Shown: positions 17,311 through 26,186, counted from the stretch's first letter. The stretch is 64,000 nt of DNA from CAUPWF01 sp963515125 (GCA_052116865.1 JBQKKG010000003.1:248001-312000), one strand, 5' to 3'. A program made the numbers and translations. Notes: generated from the sequence alone by a model not told the origin.

Positions 17311-18588
17311 CTATGCACTCTCAGATGTTACATTTCTCTTTTTTCCAGCATTCGTATTTACATATGTGTATTCGGGCTCACCAGTTCCCTGAACTACATC
17401 TTTTGTAATCCTACAACTTTCTATTGTCTCATCGGATGGAGCGGAATACATAATATCCATCATGCTTTTTTCCATAATTGCCCTTAGTCCTCTGGCACCA
17501 GTTTTTCTAGCCAATGAAATCTCTGCAATAGCCTCCAATGCATCTTCATCAAATTGTAAATCAACCCCATCAAGCTCTAATAACTTTTCATATTGCTTTA
17601 CTATCGCACTCTTAGGTTCTGTCAAAATTCTAATTAACGCTTCTCGATCAAGTAATTCTAAAGATACTGTAACTGGAACACGACCTACTAACTCTGGAAT
17701 TAAACCAAACTTAATAAAGTCTTGTGGCAATACGTGGCGCATTAATTCGCTAATATCTTGCTCATGCATAGATGCAATTTCAGCATTAAAACCTATTGAT
17801 TTTTTATCTATTCTAGTCTCTATTATCTTATCTATTCCTTCAAAGGCTCCACCACAAATAAATAAGATATTTGTCGTATCTATAGAAATCAGCTCTTGAT
17901 GTGGATGCTTTCTTCCACCTTGTGGTGGTACTGATGCTACTGTTCCCTCAATTATTTTAAGAAGAGCCTGTTGCACGCCTTCACCTGATACATCTCTTGT
18001 AATGGATGGATTTTCCGACTTTCTTGTAATCTTGTCAATTTCATCTATATATATAATTCCAACTTCAGCTCTTTCTACATCTCCATCGGCAGCTTGTATG
18101 ATTTTTAGAAGAATGTTTTCCACATCTTCTCCTACATATCCTGCCTCCGTCAATGCAGTGGCATCTGCAATCGCAAAAGGAACATTTAAAATCTTTGCCA
18201 ACGTCTGAGCCAATAATGTTTTTCCACATCCAGTTGGTCCTAGCATCAATATATTACTCTTCTGCAATTCTACACCCAAATCTTTTCCTGCCATAATACG
18301 CTTGTAATGATTGTAAACAGCGACTGACAACACCTTCTTTGCCTCGTCCTGTCCAATTACATATTCATCTAAAAAAGCTTTGATTTCTTCTGGCTTCAAC
18401 AAGTTAATATCATCAATTCCCCTTGCATCATCATAATCCAGCTCTTCTTCAATAATTTCCGCACACACATCAATACATTCATCACAAATGTAAGCTCCAT
18501 TTGGACCTGCAATTAGTTTTCTAACCTGCGCTTGTGTTTTATTACAAAACGAACATCTTATTGTGTCGTCATTCATCTTTCCTGCCAT
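17311..18588 (-). CDS. clpX: ClpX, ATPase subunit of the ClpXP protease
   Basis: ClpX is a hexameric unfoldase that feeds substrates to ClpP. The 425 residues begin with the zinc-binding domain (C13/C16 and C35/C38 in CSFC and CDEC), then the AAA+ module with Walker A GPTGCGKTLL near 116, Walker B IIYIDEIDKI near 180 and the pore and sensor motifs. The ClpP-docking IGF loop is present as KKSIGFNAE near 265. The start has GAGGTG upstream. clpP lies directly upstream, so both halves of the protease come from one operon with tig. Confidence 0.97.
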   Translation of the reverse strand: MAGKMNDDTIRCSFCNKTQAQVRKLIAGPNGAYICDECIDVCAEIIEEELDYDDARGIDDINLLKPEEIKAFLDEYVIGQDEAKKVLSVAVYNHYKRIMAGKDLGVELQKSNILMLGPTGCGKTLLAQTLAKILNVPFAIADATALTEAGYVGEDVENILLKIIQAADGDVERAEVGIIYIDEIDKITRKSENPSITRDVSGEGVQQALLKIIEGTVASVPPQGGRKHPHQELISIDTTNILFICGGAFEGIDKIIETRIDKKSIGFNAEIASMHEQDISELMRHVLPQDFIKFGLIPELVGRVPVTVSLELLDREALIRILTEPKSAIVKQYEKLLELDGVDLQFDEDALEAIAEISLARKTGARGLRAIMEKSMMDIMYSAPSDETIESCRITKDVVQGTGEPEYTYVNTNAGKKRNVTSESA

Positions 18589-18613
18589 ACATTCACCTCA
18601 TTTTTACACGCAA

Positions 18614-18642
18614 AGGGGATGCTTAACTTATAAGCAGCCCCT
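18614..18642 (-). promoter_or_regulatory. Intercistronic hairpin between clpP and clpX
   Basis: AGGGG and TGCTTA on one side pair with TAAGCA and CCCCT on the other (18614-18625 with 18631-18642) around a 5-base loop, with one internal mismatch. It lies 12 bases after the clpP stop. No T-run follows on the minus strand, so it is probably a stability or processing element that lets ClpP and ClpX levels differ. Confidence 0.4.
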
Positions 18643-18653
18643 AGATTTATTAC

Positions 18654-19235
18654 TTAGCGTTTGGTAATTACCTCATCAATCAAACCATATTCTTTTGCTT
18701 CTTCTGCTGACATATAGTTGTCTCTTTCGGTATCCATTGCAACTTCCTGCAATGCCTTACCGGTATTTTCCGCAATTATTTCATTCAATTTTCTTCGAGT
18801 TTTTAAGATATGCTCTGCTGCAATCTGAATTTCAGTTGCCTGACCTTGAGCACCTCCAAGTGGTTGGTGAATCATTACTTCTGCATTTGGTAGGGCAAAG
18901 CGTTTCCCTTTCGCACCACCTGCTAATAAGAATGCCCCCATACTTGCAGCCATACCAACACAATTTGTGGATACATCACATTTTACATATTGCATTGTAT
19001 CATAAATTGCCATTCCTGCAGTAACAGATCCTCCTGGGCTATTAATATACAGTTGAATATCTTTATTTGGATCTTCTGCTTCTAAGAACAAAAGTTGGGC
19101 AACGATTAAGCTTGCTGATTCGTCTGTCACTTGTTCACCCAAGAAAATAATTCTTTCTTTTAGTAATCTAGAATAAATGTCGTAAGAACGTTCTCCACGG
19201 CTAGTTTGTTCAATGACCATTGGTACTAAACCCAT
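18654..19235 (-). CDS. clpP: ClpP, serine protease subunit
   Basis: ClpP forms the double-heptameric proteolytic chamber used by ClpX and other Clp ATPases. The 193-residue protein is standard length. The catalytic triad is complete: Ser98 in GMAASMGAF, His123 in VMIHQP and Asp172 in TERDNYMSA. The N-terminal VPMVIEQTSRGERSYDI segment is typical and suggests little propeptide. It lies between tig and clpX in one operon. Confidence 0.97.
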   Translation of the reverse strand: MGLVPMVIEQTSRGERSYDIYSRLLKERIIFLGEQVTDESASLIVAQLLFLEAEDPNKDIQLYINSPGGSVTAGMAIYDTMQYVKCDVSTNCVGMAASMGAFLLAGGAKGKRFALPNAEVMIHQPLGGAQGQATEIQIAAEHILKTRRKLNEIIAENTGKALQEVAMDTERDNYMSAEEAKEYGLIDEVITKR

Positions 19236-19274
19236 GCATATACCTCCACTTCTTTCTTAACATCCCCCAAAGGG

Positions 19275-20561
19275 TTACGCTTCCACTGCTGCATCTACTA
19301 ATAGAGTCACAGCTTCTTGCACTGATATATCAGTTTTCATTTGTTCTTTTTCGCTATCGCCCATAAATTCTTTTAGCTTGTCAACTTCCATCTTATATGC
19401 TTCCGCCATCTTAGCTAATTCTTCATCAATTCTTTCATCAGAAACTTGAATGTTCTCTGCCTTTGCAATTGCCTCAAGAACCAATCTTGTGCTAATACGT
19501 TTTTCTGCTTGTGGTCTCATTTCTTCTAACATTTTCTCTGCAGTCATTCCAGTGAATTGGAAATATTGTTCTACTGAGAGTCCCTGTTGTTGTATTCTAT
19601 TTGCGAAATCATCTGCCATTTGTTTCACTTGTGTATCAATCATTGCTTCTGGAATTTCCATAATAGCATTCGCAACTGCTTTTTCTACAGCTTGGTCTTC
19701 TTTCTTTCTTTTACCTTCTTCTTCTTTACGAATCTTAATTTTGCTCTTTACATCAGCCGTATATTCTTCTAAAGTATCAAATTCAGAAACTTCTGACGCA
19801 AATTCATCATCCAATTCTGGAAGCTCTTTTGCTTTAATTTCATGTACTGTACATTTAAATACTGCATCTTTTCCTGCTAAATCTGTAGAATGATAATCCT
19901 CTGGGAAGGTTACCTTTACTTCTAGTTCTTTGTCTATTTCAGCGCCTACTAACTGTGCTTCAAATCCAGGGATAAAGGAATTAGATCCAATAACTAAAGA
20001 ATAATTTTCTCCCTTACCTCCTTCAAAAGCAACACCATCAACAAATCCTTCAAAGTCTAGAATCACTTCATCACCATCGATAACAGCACGATCTTCTATG
20101 TTAATTGTTCTAGCATTTTTTTCTTGCTCTTTCGCAATTTCTTCATCAATTTCTTTTGCTAAAACTCTTGTTGATACTTTTTCTACTTCTAACCCTTTAT
20201 ATTCACCCAAAGTAACTTCTGGTTTTGTAGCTACTTCAGCTGTAAAGATAAATGATTTTCCCTTTTCTAATTGTACCACATCTACATTTGGTTGTGATAC
20301 AATATCTAACTCACACTCATCATATGCTTTTCCATAGGCTTCTGGGATCATTGTATTGGCAGCATCTTCATAAAAGATTTCAGCTCCATACATTTTTTCA
20401 ATCATTGCACGAGGTACTTTCCCTTTACGGAATCCTGGTACACTAATTTTTCCACGTTGTTTCATGTATGCTCCTTGAAGTGCTTTTTCAACTTCTTCTA
20501 CTGAAACCTCTATTGTTAGTTTCGCCATGTTTTTCTCTAACTTTTCTACTTGTAAACTCAT
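19275..20561 (-). CDS. tig: Trigger factor, ribosome-associated chaperone
   Basis: Trigger factor binds nascent chains at the ribosome exit and has peptidyl-prolyl isomerase activity. The 428-residue protein has the ribosome-binding motif GFRKGKVPRAMI at about 44-55, the FKBP-type domain near 150-245 (DRAVIDGDEVILDFEGF) and a long helical C-terminal domain. The start has AAGGAGG upstream. It is the first gene of tig-clpP-clpX-lon, with its own promoter at 20629-20637. Confidence 0.96.
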   Translation of the reverse strand: MSLQVEKLEKNMAKLTIEVSVEEVEKALQGAYMKQRGKISVPGFRKGKVPRAMIEKMYGAEIFYEDAANTMIPEAYGKAYDECELDIVSQPNVDVVQLEKGKSFIFTAEVATKPEVTLGEYKGLEVEKVSTRVLAKEIDEEIAKEQEKNARTINIEDRAVIDGDEVILDFEGFVDGVAFEGGKGENYSLVIGSNSFIPGFEAQLVGAEIDKELEVKVTFPEDYHSTDLAGKDAVFKCTVHEIKAKELPELDDEFASEVSEFDTLEEYTADVKSKIKIRKEEEGKRKKEDQAVEKAVANAIMEIPEAMIDTQVKQMADDFANRIQQQGLSVEQYFQFTGMTAEKMLEEMRPQAEKRISTRLVLEAIAKAENIQVSDERIDEELAKMAEAYKMEVDKLKEFMGDSEKEQMKTDISVQEAVTLLVDAAVEA

Positions 20562-20628
20562 TGCCTGTTTCCTCCTTAATATATGTGAACTTTATTTCGT
20601 CTCATTTTACATTCACAGTCATTGAAAT

Positions 20629-20637
20629 AGTATAGCA
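20629..20637 (-). promoter_or_regulatory. Extended -10 promoter of tig
   Basis: TATACT (20634-20629) is preceded by TGC, an extended -10, on the minus strand. The -35 17 bases upstream is weak (TAGAAA). It lies between the stop of the lipoprotein gene and tig, about 70 bases before the tig start. Confidence 0.5.
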
Positions 20638-20654
20638 TAGTCTTCATTAAATTT

Positions 20655-21332
20655 CTAGTCTTGAATTTCATCTAAACGCAAGATATCTACAATAAATTGC
20701 GACAATGCTGTCTCGTCAAGAGAGAATTTCTTCCCATCTTGACTCGTCACTTTAAAAACTGTGGTTTCTTTTTTTCCATAAGTCATTGTTTGATAGGATT
20801 GTTCCAGCAATTTATAAGCGTTATTTACAAAGTCCATCTGCATCTGTTGCGTAATCTCTTCTTTCGTCCCCTGATATTCTCCATTATTAGCTTTCTCAAT
20901 CAACGTCTGGGAATCTTGTTTCACCGCCGCCTGAAATATTAGAAACAAATCTACTGGCTCGTACTCTACCGTAACGTGATATTCTTTCTTATTTACTTTC
21001 TTAGACTCCTTCACTTCATACTTCATACTTTTAAATATGTTCTTACAAGTTACAATATATTGTTCATGTAAGGAAGAATCTAATACTATACCACTGGTAA
21101 GAGTATCCTCAACAAACTGTTCAATCCCCTTTTCATACTGTGCTTCCAATTCTGCTTTCGAATCACCTTTTATAATCTCACTTGCCTTTTTTACATTCCC
21201 TTTGAAATGCTGCTCTAATATTGCCTCTACATACCCCGATGCATCAAAGTCTTTCAATAGAATGCAACCTGCTACTACACATATGACAACAAGTATGCCT
21301 ATTACCAGTTTCGATTTTTTCCAATGTTTCAT
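20655..21332 (-). CDS. Lipoprotein of unknown function
   Basis: A 225-residue protein with a basic N-terminus (MKHWKKSK), one hydrophobic segment and a lipobox VVAGC, so it is predicted to be lipid-anchored on the outer face of the membrane. The mature part is rich in Lys, Glu and Gln, mostly helical, with no cysteine pairs or catalytic motif that I recognise. A repeated feature is the run of short helices with EEITQQMQMDFVNNAYKLLE. The start has GAGGAGG upstream. It is followed by tig and preceded by the DJ-1 family gene 12 bases away, so it probably shares a transcript with that gene. Confidence 0.75.
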   Translation of the reverse strand: MKHWKKSKLVIGILVVICVVAGCILLKDFDASGYVEAILEQHFKGNVKKASEIIKGDSKAELEAQYEKGIEQFVEDTLTSGIVLDSSLHEQYIVTCKNIFKSMKYEVKESKKVNKKEYHVTVEYEPVDLFLIFQAAVKQDSQTLIEKANNGEYQGTKEEITQQMQMDFVNNAYKLLEQSYQTMTYGKKETTVFKVTSQDGKKFSLDETALSQFIVDILRLDEIQD

Positions 21333-21344
21333 AAAATTCCTCCT

Positions 21345-21899
21345 CTACTTTTGGTAGAGAATAGAGGAAGCTACCATATCTGCTTTTTCTTGACCAAGCA
21401 TCTCCTTAATTAGCACTAGCGAAAAAGCAATGGCAGTTCCCATTCCTCTACTCGTTATAATGTGATCGGACACAACAACCTCATCTCTGGTTATCACCGC
21501 TCCCTCTAATTGTTCTTCTACGCTTGGATATGAAGTTGCAACTTTTCCCTTCAGATATCCCTTTTCTCCTAATATACTTGGTGCTGCACAGATTGCCGCA
21601 ATATACTTCTGCTGTATATGGAATTCCTCTAGTAAATCCATTAATCCTTTGTGTTCTTTTAAATGTTTTGTCCCAGGCATCCCTCCTGGTAGCACAAGCA
21701 TTGTAGTGTCTTCAAATATAGCATGTTCAAACAACTCTTCTGCTTGTACATTTATCCCATGTGCACCATGAATATTCAATGATCCAGTCACAGATATCAT
21801 TCGCACTCTAACACCTGCTCTCCTAAGTAAATCTACTACGCTAAGACCTTCAATCTCCTCAAAGCCATCAGCAAAAAATATACATACTTCTCGATTCAT
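21345..21899 (-). CDS. DJ-1/PfpI family protein
   Basis: The DJ-1/ThiJ/PfpI superfamily includes glyoxalases, deglycases, chaperones and stress proteins. In this 184-residue protein the reactive cysteine is C104 in AAICAAPSIL, with the conserved acidic residue E15 in DGFEEIEGLS, the arrangement found in DJ-1 proper. The longest frame starts 11 codons earlier, but the Shine-Dalgarno GGAGG lies just before the ATG at 21899, which is therefore used. It is transcribed divergently from the XRE regulator at 22105; the repeat array at 21972-22024 lies between them and could control both. The precise substrate is not evident. Confidence 0.87.
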   Translation of the reverse strand: MNREVCIFFADGFEEIEGLSVVDLLRRAGVRVRMISVTGSLNIHGAHGINVQAEELFEHAIFEDTTMLVLPGGMPGTKHLKEHKGLMDLLEEFHIQQKYIAAICAAPSILGEKGYLKGKVATSYPSVEEQLEGAVITRDEVVVSDHIITSRGMGTAIAFSLVLIKEMLGQEKADMVASSILYQK

Positions 21900-21971
21900 C
21901 TTTCGTCCTCCTATGGTGGATTTCTCTTGCATTTTACCAAACTAACTTCTAAAATGCAAACTTCATATTTC

Positions 21972-22024
21972 GCAACTTTTTGTTGCTTTGTCGCTTTATG
22001 TTGCATTTTGTAGCATTTTGTTCC
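21972..22024. repeat. Phased degenerate 10-bp repeat array upstream of the XRE gene
   Basis: Five units related to TTTTGTNGC follow one another: 21977-21986, 21987-21994, 21995-22004, 22005-22014 and 22015-22024, with spacings of 10, 8, 10 and 10 bases, that is, on one face of the helix. The first unit also forms a dyad GCAAC-5-GTTGC (21972-21986). The array ends 26 bases before the -10 of the XRE promoter, so it covers the -35 region and beyond. This is the form expected of a cooperative operator, most simply for the adjacent XRE protein. Confidence 0.5.
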
Positions 22025-22049
22025 AAAATTATGTAAATAGAATATTACT

Positions 22050-22058
22050 TGCTATAAT
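22050..22058 (+). promoter_or_regulatory. Extended -10 promoter of the XRE regulator gene
   Basis: TGCTATAAT is a perfect extended -10. No good -35 is present at 17 bases, which is tolerated with an extended -10. It lies 46 bases before the start codon and directly after the phased repeat array. Confidence 0.6.
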
Positions 22059-22104
22059 AATCAAGTATCTATTCCAAAATCTACAAACCAAAGGAGCTCT
22101 GCAA

Positions 22105-22497
22105 ATGTCTAACCTTCAATTGACAAAGAACTTGAAAACGCTACGTAAGATACATCAGCTAACCCAAACTCACATAAGTACCTTACTAAATATTTCACGT
22201 CAAGCCTATTCAAATTATGAGAATGGGAAACGAGTCCCTGATATAGATACGTTAATTAATATTTCTCAAATTTATTGTATAAGCTTGGACGAATTAGTAA
22301 GTCAAAATATAGGCAATGTTTTTGCTAAAAATAAAACGCCTTATTTACCTGGTATTAATATCCGTACTAAGGATACGCTCTATTTGACTGACGATGAAAT
22401 TACCCATATTTTTGACTACCGAGATTTATCTGAAGAAAATAAAAAAATAATTACCGCATTTATAAAATCACAATTAAAAAGTAACATCGGTGATTAA
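22105..22497 (+). CDS. XRE family transcriptional regulator
   Basis: A 130-residue protein with an N-terminal Cro/C1-type helix-turn-helix (about residues 8-62; LTQTHISTLLNISRQAYSNY contains the two helices, followed by ENGKRVPDIDTLI). The C-terminal 65 residues contain LYLTDDEITHIFDYRDLSEE and an Asp/Glu-rich helical end without a known ligand domain. The longest frame starts at 21988, but AAAGGAG lies just before the ATG at 22105. It is divergent from the DJ-1 gene, and its stop codon lies in the loop of the terminator at 22477-22512. Target and signal are unknown; autoregulation through the array is likely. Confidence 0.82.
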   Translation: MSNLQLTKNLKTLRKIHQLTQTHISTLLNISRQAYSNYENGKRVPDIDTLINISQIYCISLDELVSQNIGNVFAKNKTPYLPGINIRTKDTLYLTDDEITHIFDYRDLSEENKKIITAFIKSQLKSNIGD

Positions 22498-22512
22498 CCC
22501 GATGTTACTTTT
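22477..22512. terminator. Bidirectional terminator between the XRE gene and lysC
   Basis: A perfect 14-pair stem (22477-22490 with 22499-22512) closes an 8-base loop. The arms start with AAAA and end with TTTT, so the hairpin works on both strands. It serves the convergent XRE gene and the lysC operon. Confidence 0.85.
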
Positions 22513-22527
22513 ATCTTTTCGTATACC

Positions 22528-23742
22528 TTAACTTTCTCCTAGCCCAAATGCATCATGCACCGCAATGGTCGCTCTGTCGATATCATTTTCATCTATCAAT
22601 AAAGTAATACGGATTTCTGATGTAGAAATCATGTTAATATTGACATTGCTATTTGCCAATGCTTCAAACATCTTTGCAGCAACTCCAGGATTGCTCATCA
22701 TCCCCGCCCCTACAACTGAAAGTTTTGCTACACTTTCTTTATATTTAATCTCCTGAATCGTTAAAGCTTCTTTTTTCTCTTCCAGCATTTCCAATGCTTC
22801 TTTTAAATCATCTTGAGCCACAGTAAACGAGATATCCTTTGATCCACCTCGGCCAACAGATTGTAATATGATATCAACATTTATATTGTTTTTGGCTAAC
22901 GAATTGAAAATTTTAAAAGCGATCCCCGGCTTATCTTCAACACCTATTACTGAAATTCTTGCTGTATTCTTGTCTGCTGCCACACCGCTTATTAACATTT
23001 TTTCCATCTTTTTAACTACCTCCTTAACAACGGTTCCTTCTTCTCTGTTTAAGCTGGATCGTACTACTAGCTGTACCCCATACTTTTTTGCCATCTCTAC
23101 AGAACGATTATGCAATACCTTGGCACCAGAAGTTGCTAACTCTAACATTTCATCATAGGTAATCTCATCCATTTTCTTAGCACTTTTTACAATTCTTGGA
23201 TCTGCCGTATACACACCATCCACATCTGTATAAATCTCACATGCATCTGCGTGTAAGGCACCAGCGATTGCTACTGCAGTGGTATCAGATCCTCCTCTTC
23301 CAAGTGTTGCATAGTCATCGTACTTGTTAATTCCTTGGAATCCAGTAACAATAACAATTTTTTTAGATTCTAATTCATGCATAATACGTTCTGAGTCTAC
23401 ACGTTTAAATCTTGCATTTCCATATCGAGATGTAGCATGCATAGCAACCTGAAATGCATTTAACGACACCGCAGGAACTCCCAAAAAATTCATGGCCATT
23501 GCCATAAGCGAAACAGAAGCCTGTTCTCCCGTGGTAAGAAGCATATCTAATTCTCTCTTCGGTGCATTTGGATGAATTGTCTTCGCCATAGATAATAGTT
23601 CATCTGTAGTATCCCCCATGGCTGATAACACAACAATTACTTGATGACCCTTTTGATAATCTTCGATGCAACGCTTTGCAACATTAAATATTCGGTCCTT
23701 ATCGGCTACAGAACTTCCTCCAAATTTTTTTACTATTAGCAT
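22528..23742 (-). CDS. lysC: Aspartate kinase
   Basis: Aspartate kinase catalyses the first step of the aspartate family (lysine, threonine, methionine and diaminopimelate for the wall). The 404-residue protein has the kinase signature KFGGSSVAD at 5-13, the nucleotide-binding region with GRGGSDTTAVAIAGA and two C-terminal ACT domains (about 265-400) that normally bind lysine or threonine. It is the last gene of ACT protein-hom-phosphoglycerate-mutase-like protein-lysC, starting 9 bases after the preceding stop. The pairing with hom suggests this isozyme serves threonine and homoserine, while dapA/dapB are elsewhere. The exact feedback ligand cannot be read from sequence. Confidence 0.95.
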   Translation of the reverse strand: MLIVKKFGGSSVADKDRIFNVAKRCIEDYQKGHQVIVVLSAMGDTTDELLSMAKTIHPNAPKRELDMLLTTGEQASVSLMAMAMNFLGVPAVSLNAFQVAMHATSRYGNARFKRVDSERIMHELESKKIVIVTGFQGINKYDDYATLGRGGSDTTAVAIAGALHADACEIYTDVDGVYTADPRIVKSAKKMDEITYDEMLELATSGAKVLHNRSVEMAKKYGVQLVVRSSLNREEGTVVKEVVKKMEKMLISGVAADKNTARISVIGVEDKPGIAFKIFNSLAKNNINVDIILQSVGRGGSKDISFTVAQDDLKEALEMLEEKKEALTIQEIKYKESVAKLSVVGAGMMSNPGVAAKMFEALANSNVNINMISTSEIRITLLIDENDIDRATIAVHDAFGLGES

Positions 23743-23751
23743 AACTTCCTC

Positions 23752-24954
23752 CTAAATCTCTAACAAGCAGTCAATCAATTTATATCCTTGTTTACATACT
23801 ATTCCATTATTTCTTGCTTCTTTTTCACTATATTCTTTATTGGTTCCTAGTGTCTTGGAACTATCATATAATATATATGGTACAGGCTCACCGGTGTGCG
23901 TTCTCACTCTAATTGGAGTTGGATGGTCGGGCAGGACTAGCATTCTATAGTTTTCCTTTGCACAATCTAGTTCATCTATAATATATCCAATAACATTTTC
24001 ATCTATATATTCAATGGCTTTAATTTTATCTTCTACACACCCTTGATGCCCCATCTCATCCGGTGCCTCTACATGCACATAGACAACATCATACCCCTGA
24101 TTCAGCAACACATTTACCGCACTTTGCGCTTTTCCGTGGTAATTGGTATGAAGCCCTCCATTGGCTCCTTCTACCTTAATATTGTGCATCCCTGCACCTA
24201 CCGCAATCCCTTTCAGCAAATCTACCGCCGAAACCATAGCGCCCTTTTTTCCTGTCTTTTGTTCAAAAGATTTTAATGAAGGTCGTGTTCCGGCACCCCA
24301 GAACCAAGCTGCATTTGCCGGGTTTAATCCTTGCTTTTTACGAGCTACGTTAATAGGATGATTCTTTAAGATATCAAAACTTTTTTCCATCATTGTATAT
24401 AGCATTTGATCTTTTGGTAAATATGATCCTATATTTCTCCCCAATATATCATGCGGTGGTGTTAATTCTATTATCGACCCATGCTCCCAAATTAGTAAAT
24501 GTCGATAGCTAGTTCCACTATAGAAATGATACTCTTCTTTTTCCAGTTCAACTTTTAATGCTTCTAACAATATTCGTGCATCTTCCGTACTAATTTCGCT
24601 CGAACTATGGTCAACCATTACTCTATCTTTATAATTATATTCCTCTTCCGAAAGTGTTACTAGATTGCATCTAAATGATACGTCTGTATCCTTCATATCT
24701 ATTCCGATACTCAACGCCTCTAGTGGAGATCTTCCTGTATAATACTCTTTTGGATTATATCCTATGACAGACAGATTCGCTGTATCACTTCCTGGGCTCA
24801 TTCCTTCTGGAACTGTGTGAACCAATCCAACGTTTCCTTTTTTTGCTAAGTAATCCATATGGGGGGTATTTGCTGCTTCCAATGGCGTTTTATTTCCAAG
24901 GCTTGGAATCGGTTCATCCGCCATTCCATCTCCTAGTACAATTATGTATTTCAT
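23752..24954 (-). CDS. Phosphoglycerate mutase-like protein, probable homoserine kinase
   Basis: This 400-residue protein is of the archaeal-type cofactor-independent phosphoglycerate mutase family (alkaline phosphatase superfamily). Motifs include IIVLGDGMADEP at the N-terminus, GSDTANLSVIGYNP near 55, VHVEAPDEMGHQG near 295 and VLPDHPTPIRVRT near 345; these hold the metal and phosphate ligands. It lies between hom and lysC, 10 and 9 bases away, and no GHMP-type thrB is present. I recall a family model for this group named as a proposed homoserine kinase, based on the same context. So the likely step is homoserine to O-phosphohomoserine. A true phosphoglycerate mutase activity remains possible. 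The assignment is from context and family, not from the sequence alone. Confidence 0.75.
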   Translation of the reverse strand: MKYIIVLGDGMADEPIPSLGNKTPLEAANTPHMDYLAKKGNVGLVHTVPEGMSPGSDTANLSVIGYNPKEYYTGRSPLEALSIGIDMKDTDVSFRCNLVTLSEEEYNYKDRVMVDHSSSEISTEDARILLEALKVELEKEEYHFYSGTSYRHLLIWEHGSIIELTPPHDILGRNIGSYLPKDQMLYTMMEKSFDILKNHPINVARKKQGLNPANAAWFWGAGTRPSLKSFEQKTGKKGAMVSAVDLLKGIAVGAGMHNIKVEGANGGLHTNYHGKAQSAVNVLLNQGYDVVYVHVEAPDEMGHQGCVEDKIKAIEYIDENVIGYIIDELDCAKENYRMLVLPDHPTPIRVRTHTGEPVPYILYDSSKTLGTNKEYSEKEARNNGIVCKQGYKLIDCLLEI

Positions 24955-24964
24955 ATCACTACTC

Positions 24965-26182
24965 CTATCCTTCTATACGAATCATATGAAGAATTGTTGG
25001 GAAACGTTTGGCTTTGCTCTCATACTCCCCTTCACTCATTGTATCTGTAATAAATCCAAATTCTCCTCGTAATTCTTCCACGCAAACTGCATTCACCTTG
25101 CCAAAAGTATCTTCTATAGCTGGCAAAAGTGCCTCTAAATTTCCCGAAATACGTACAAAAAATTTTCTTCTACTATCCGCCTTGTCTTCTAATTGTAATT
25201 TTTCACTATCCCACATAGTCATAATATTTCCATTCAAATGCTTAGCTGCATCCACTACATCTGCCACCACTGCACTTGCAGTAGGTAACTTCCCTGCTCC
25301 ACTTCCATAGAACATCGCATCACCTAATACGTTTCCATGTACAAAAATTGCATTATAGACATCACTTACACTAAATAATGGATGATTTGCATGAAGCAAA
25401 CACGGAGCTACTATCGCATGGAGACGATCCCCATTCCTTTTACTGGAGGCTAAAAGCTTAATTGTCATTCCCATATGTTTTGCATATAGCATATCTTGTT
25501 CTGTAATCTCTGTAATTCCTTCTGTATATATGTCTTCAAAATCAACTTGCTGTCCAGATATCAAAGAAGATAAAATCGCTATTTTTCTACATGCATCATA
25601 TCCTTCTACGTCCGCCTCTGGATTTCGTTCTGCATAACCATTTGCCTGCGCCTCTTTTAAAACTTCTTCATAATTTGCACCTTCATAGAACATTTTACTT
25701 AACATATAATTAGTTGTTCCATTCAGGATACCAGTTATTTCTTCTATTTCATCTGCTGTCATAGAGGAGTTTAAAGGGCGTATGATTGGAATCCCTCCTC
25801 CTACACTTGCTTCAAACAAGAAATTAATACCTTGATCCCTGGCAATCGACAACAACTCTGCACCATGTTTAGCTACTAGCGCTTTATTGGAAGTTGCTAC
25901 ACTCTTTCCAGCTTGCAAACTCCTTTTTACAAATGTATACGCCGGTTCGATTCCTCCCATTACTTCTACCACAATTTTTACTTCATCATCATTTATAATT
26001 GCATCAAAGTCATGAACGATAAGTTCTTGTACTGGTTCACCTGGGAAGTCCCGCAGATCCAAAACATATTTGACTTTAATTTCATCTCCAATTCTTTGAT
26101 TAATTCTTGCTCCATTTGTATTAATTACTTCCACTACTCCCGATCCAACTGTTCCATAGCCTAACACTGCAATATTTACCAT
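24965..26182 (-). CDS. hom: Homoserine dehydrogenase
   Basis: It reduces aspartate semialdehyde to homoserine. The 405-residue protein has the dinucleotide-binding motif GYGTVGSGVVEV near residue 8, the catalytic domain with GILNGTTNYMLSKM near 188 and a C-terminal ACT domain (about 325-400) that in this family binds threonine as a feedback signal. The start has AGGGAG upstream. It is 4 bases from the ACT/HTH gene and 10 bases from the following gene, so the threonine branch is one operon. Confidence 0.96.
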   Translation of the reverse strand: MVNIAVLGYGTVGSGVVEVINTNGARINQRIGDEIKVKYVLDLRDFPGEPVQELIVHDFDAIINDDEVKIVVEVMGGIEPAYTFVKRSLQAGKSVATSNKALVAKHGAELLSIARDQGINFLFEASVGGGIPIIRPLNSSMTADEIEEITGILNGTTNYMLSKMFYEGANYEEVLKEAQANGYAERNPEADVEGYDACRKIAILSSLISGQQVDFEDIYTEGITEITEQDMLYAKHMGMTIKLLASSKRNGDRLHAIVAPCLLHANHPLFSVSDVYNAIFVHGNVLGDAMFYGSGAGKLPTASAVVADVVDAAKHLNGNIMTMWDSEKLQLEDKADSRRKFFVRISGNLEALLPAIEDTFGKVNAVCVEELRGEFGFITDTMSEGEYESKAKRFPTILHMIRIEG

Positions 26183-26186
26183 ACTC

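Noticed and set aside
17462..17899. 145-codon open frame on the plus strand
   Set aside because: Antisense shadow of clpX.
19450..19893. 147-codon open frame on the plus strand
   Set aside because: Antisense shadow of tig; composition is Ser/Ile/Phe-rich and no start signal is present.
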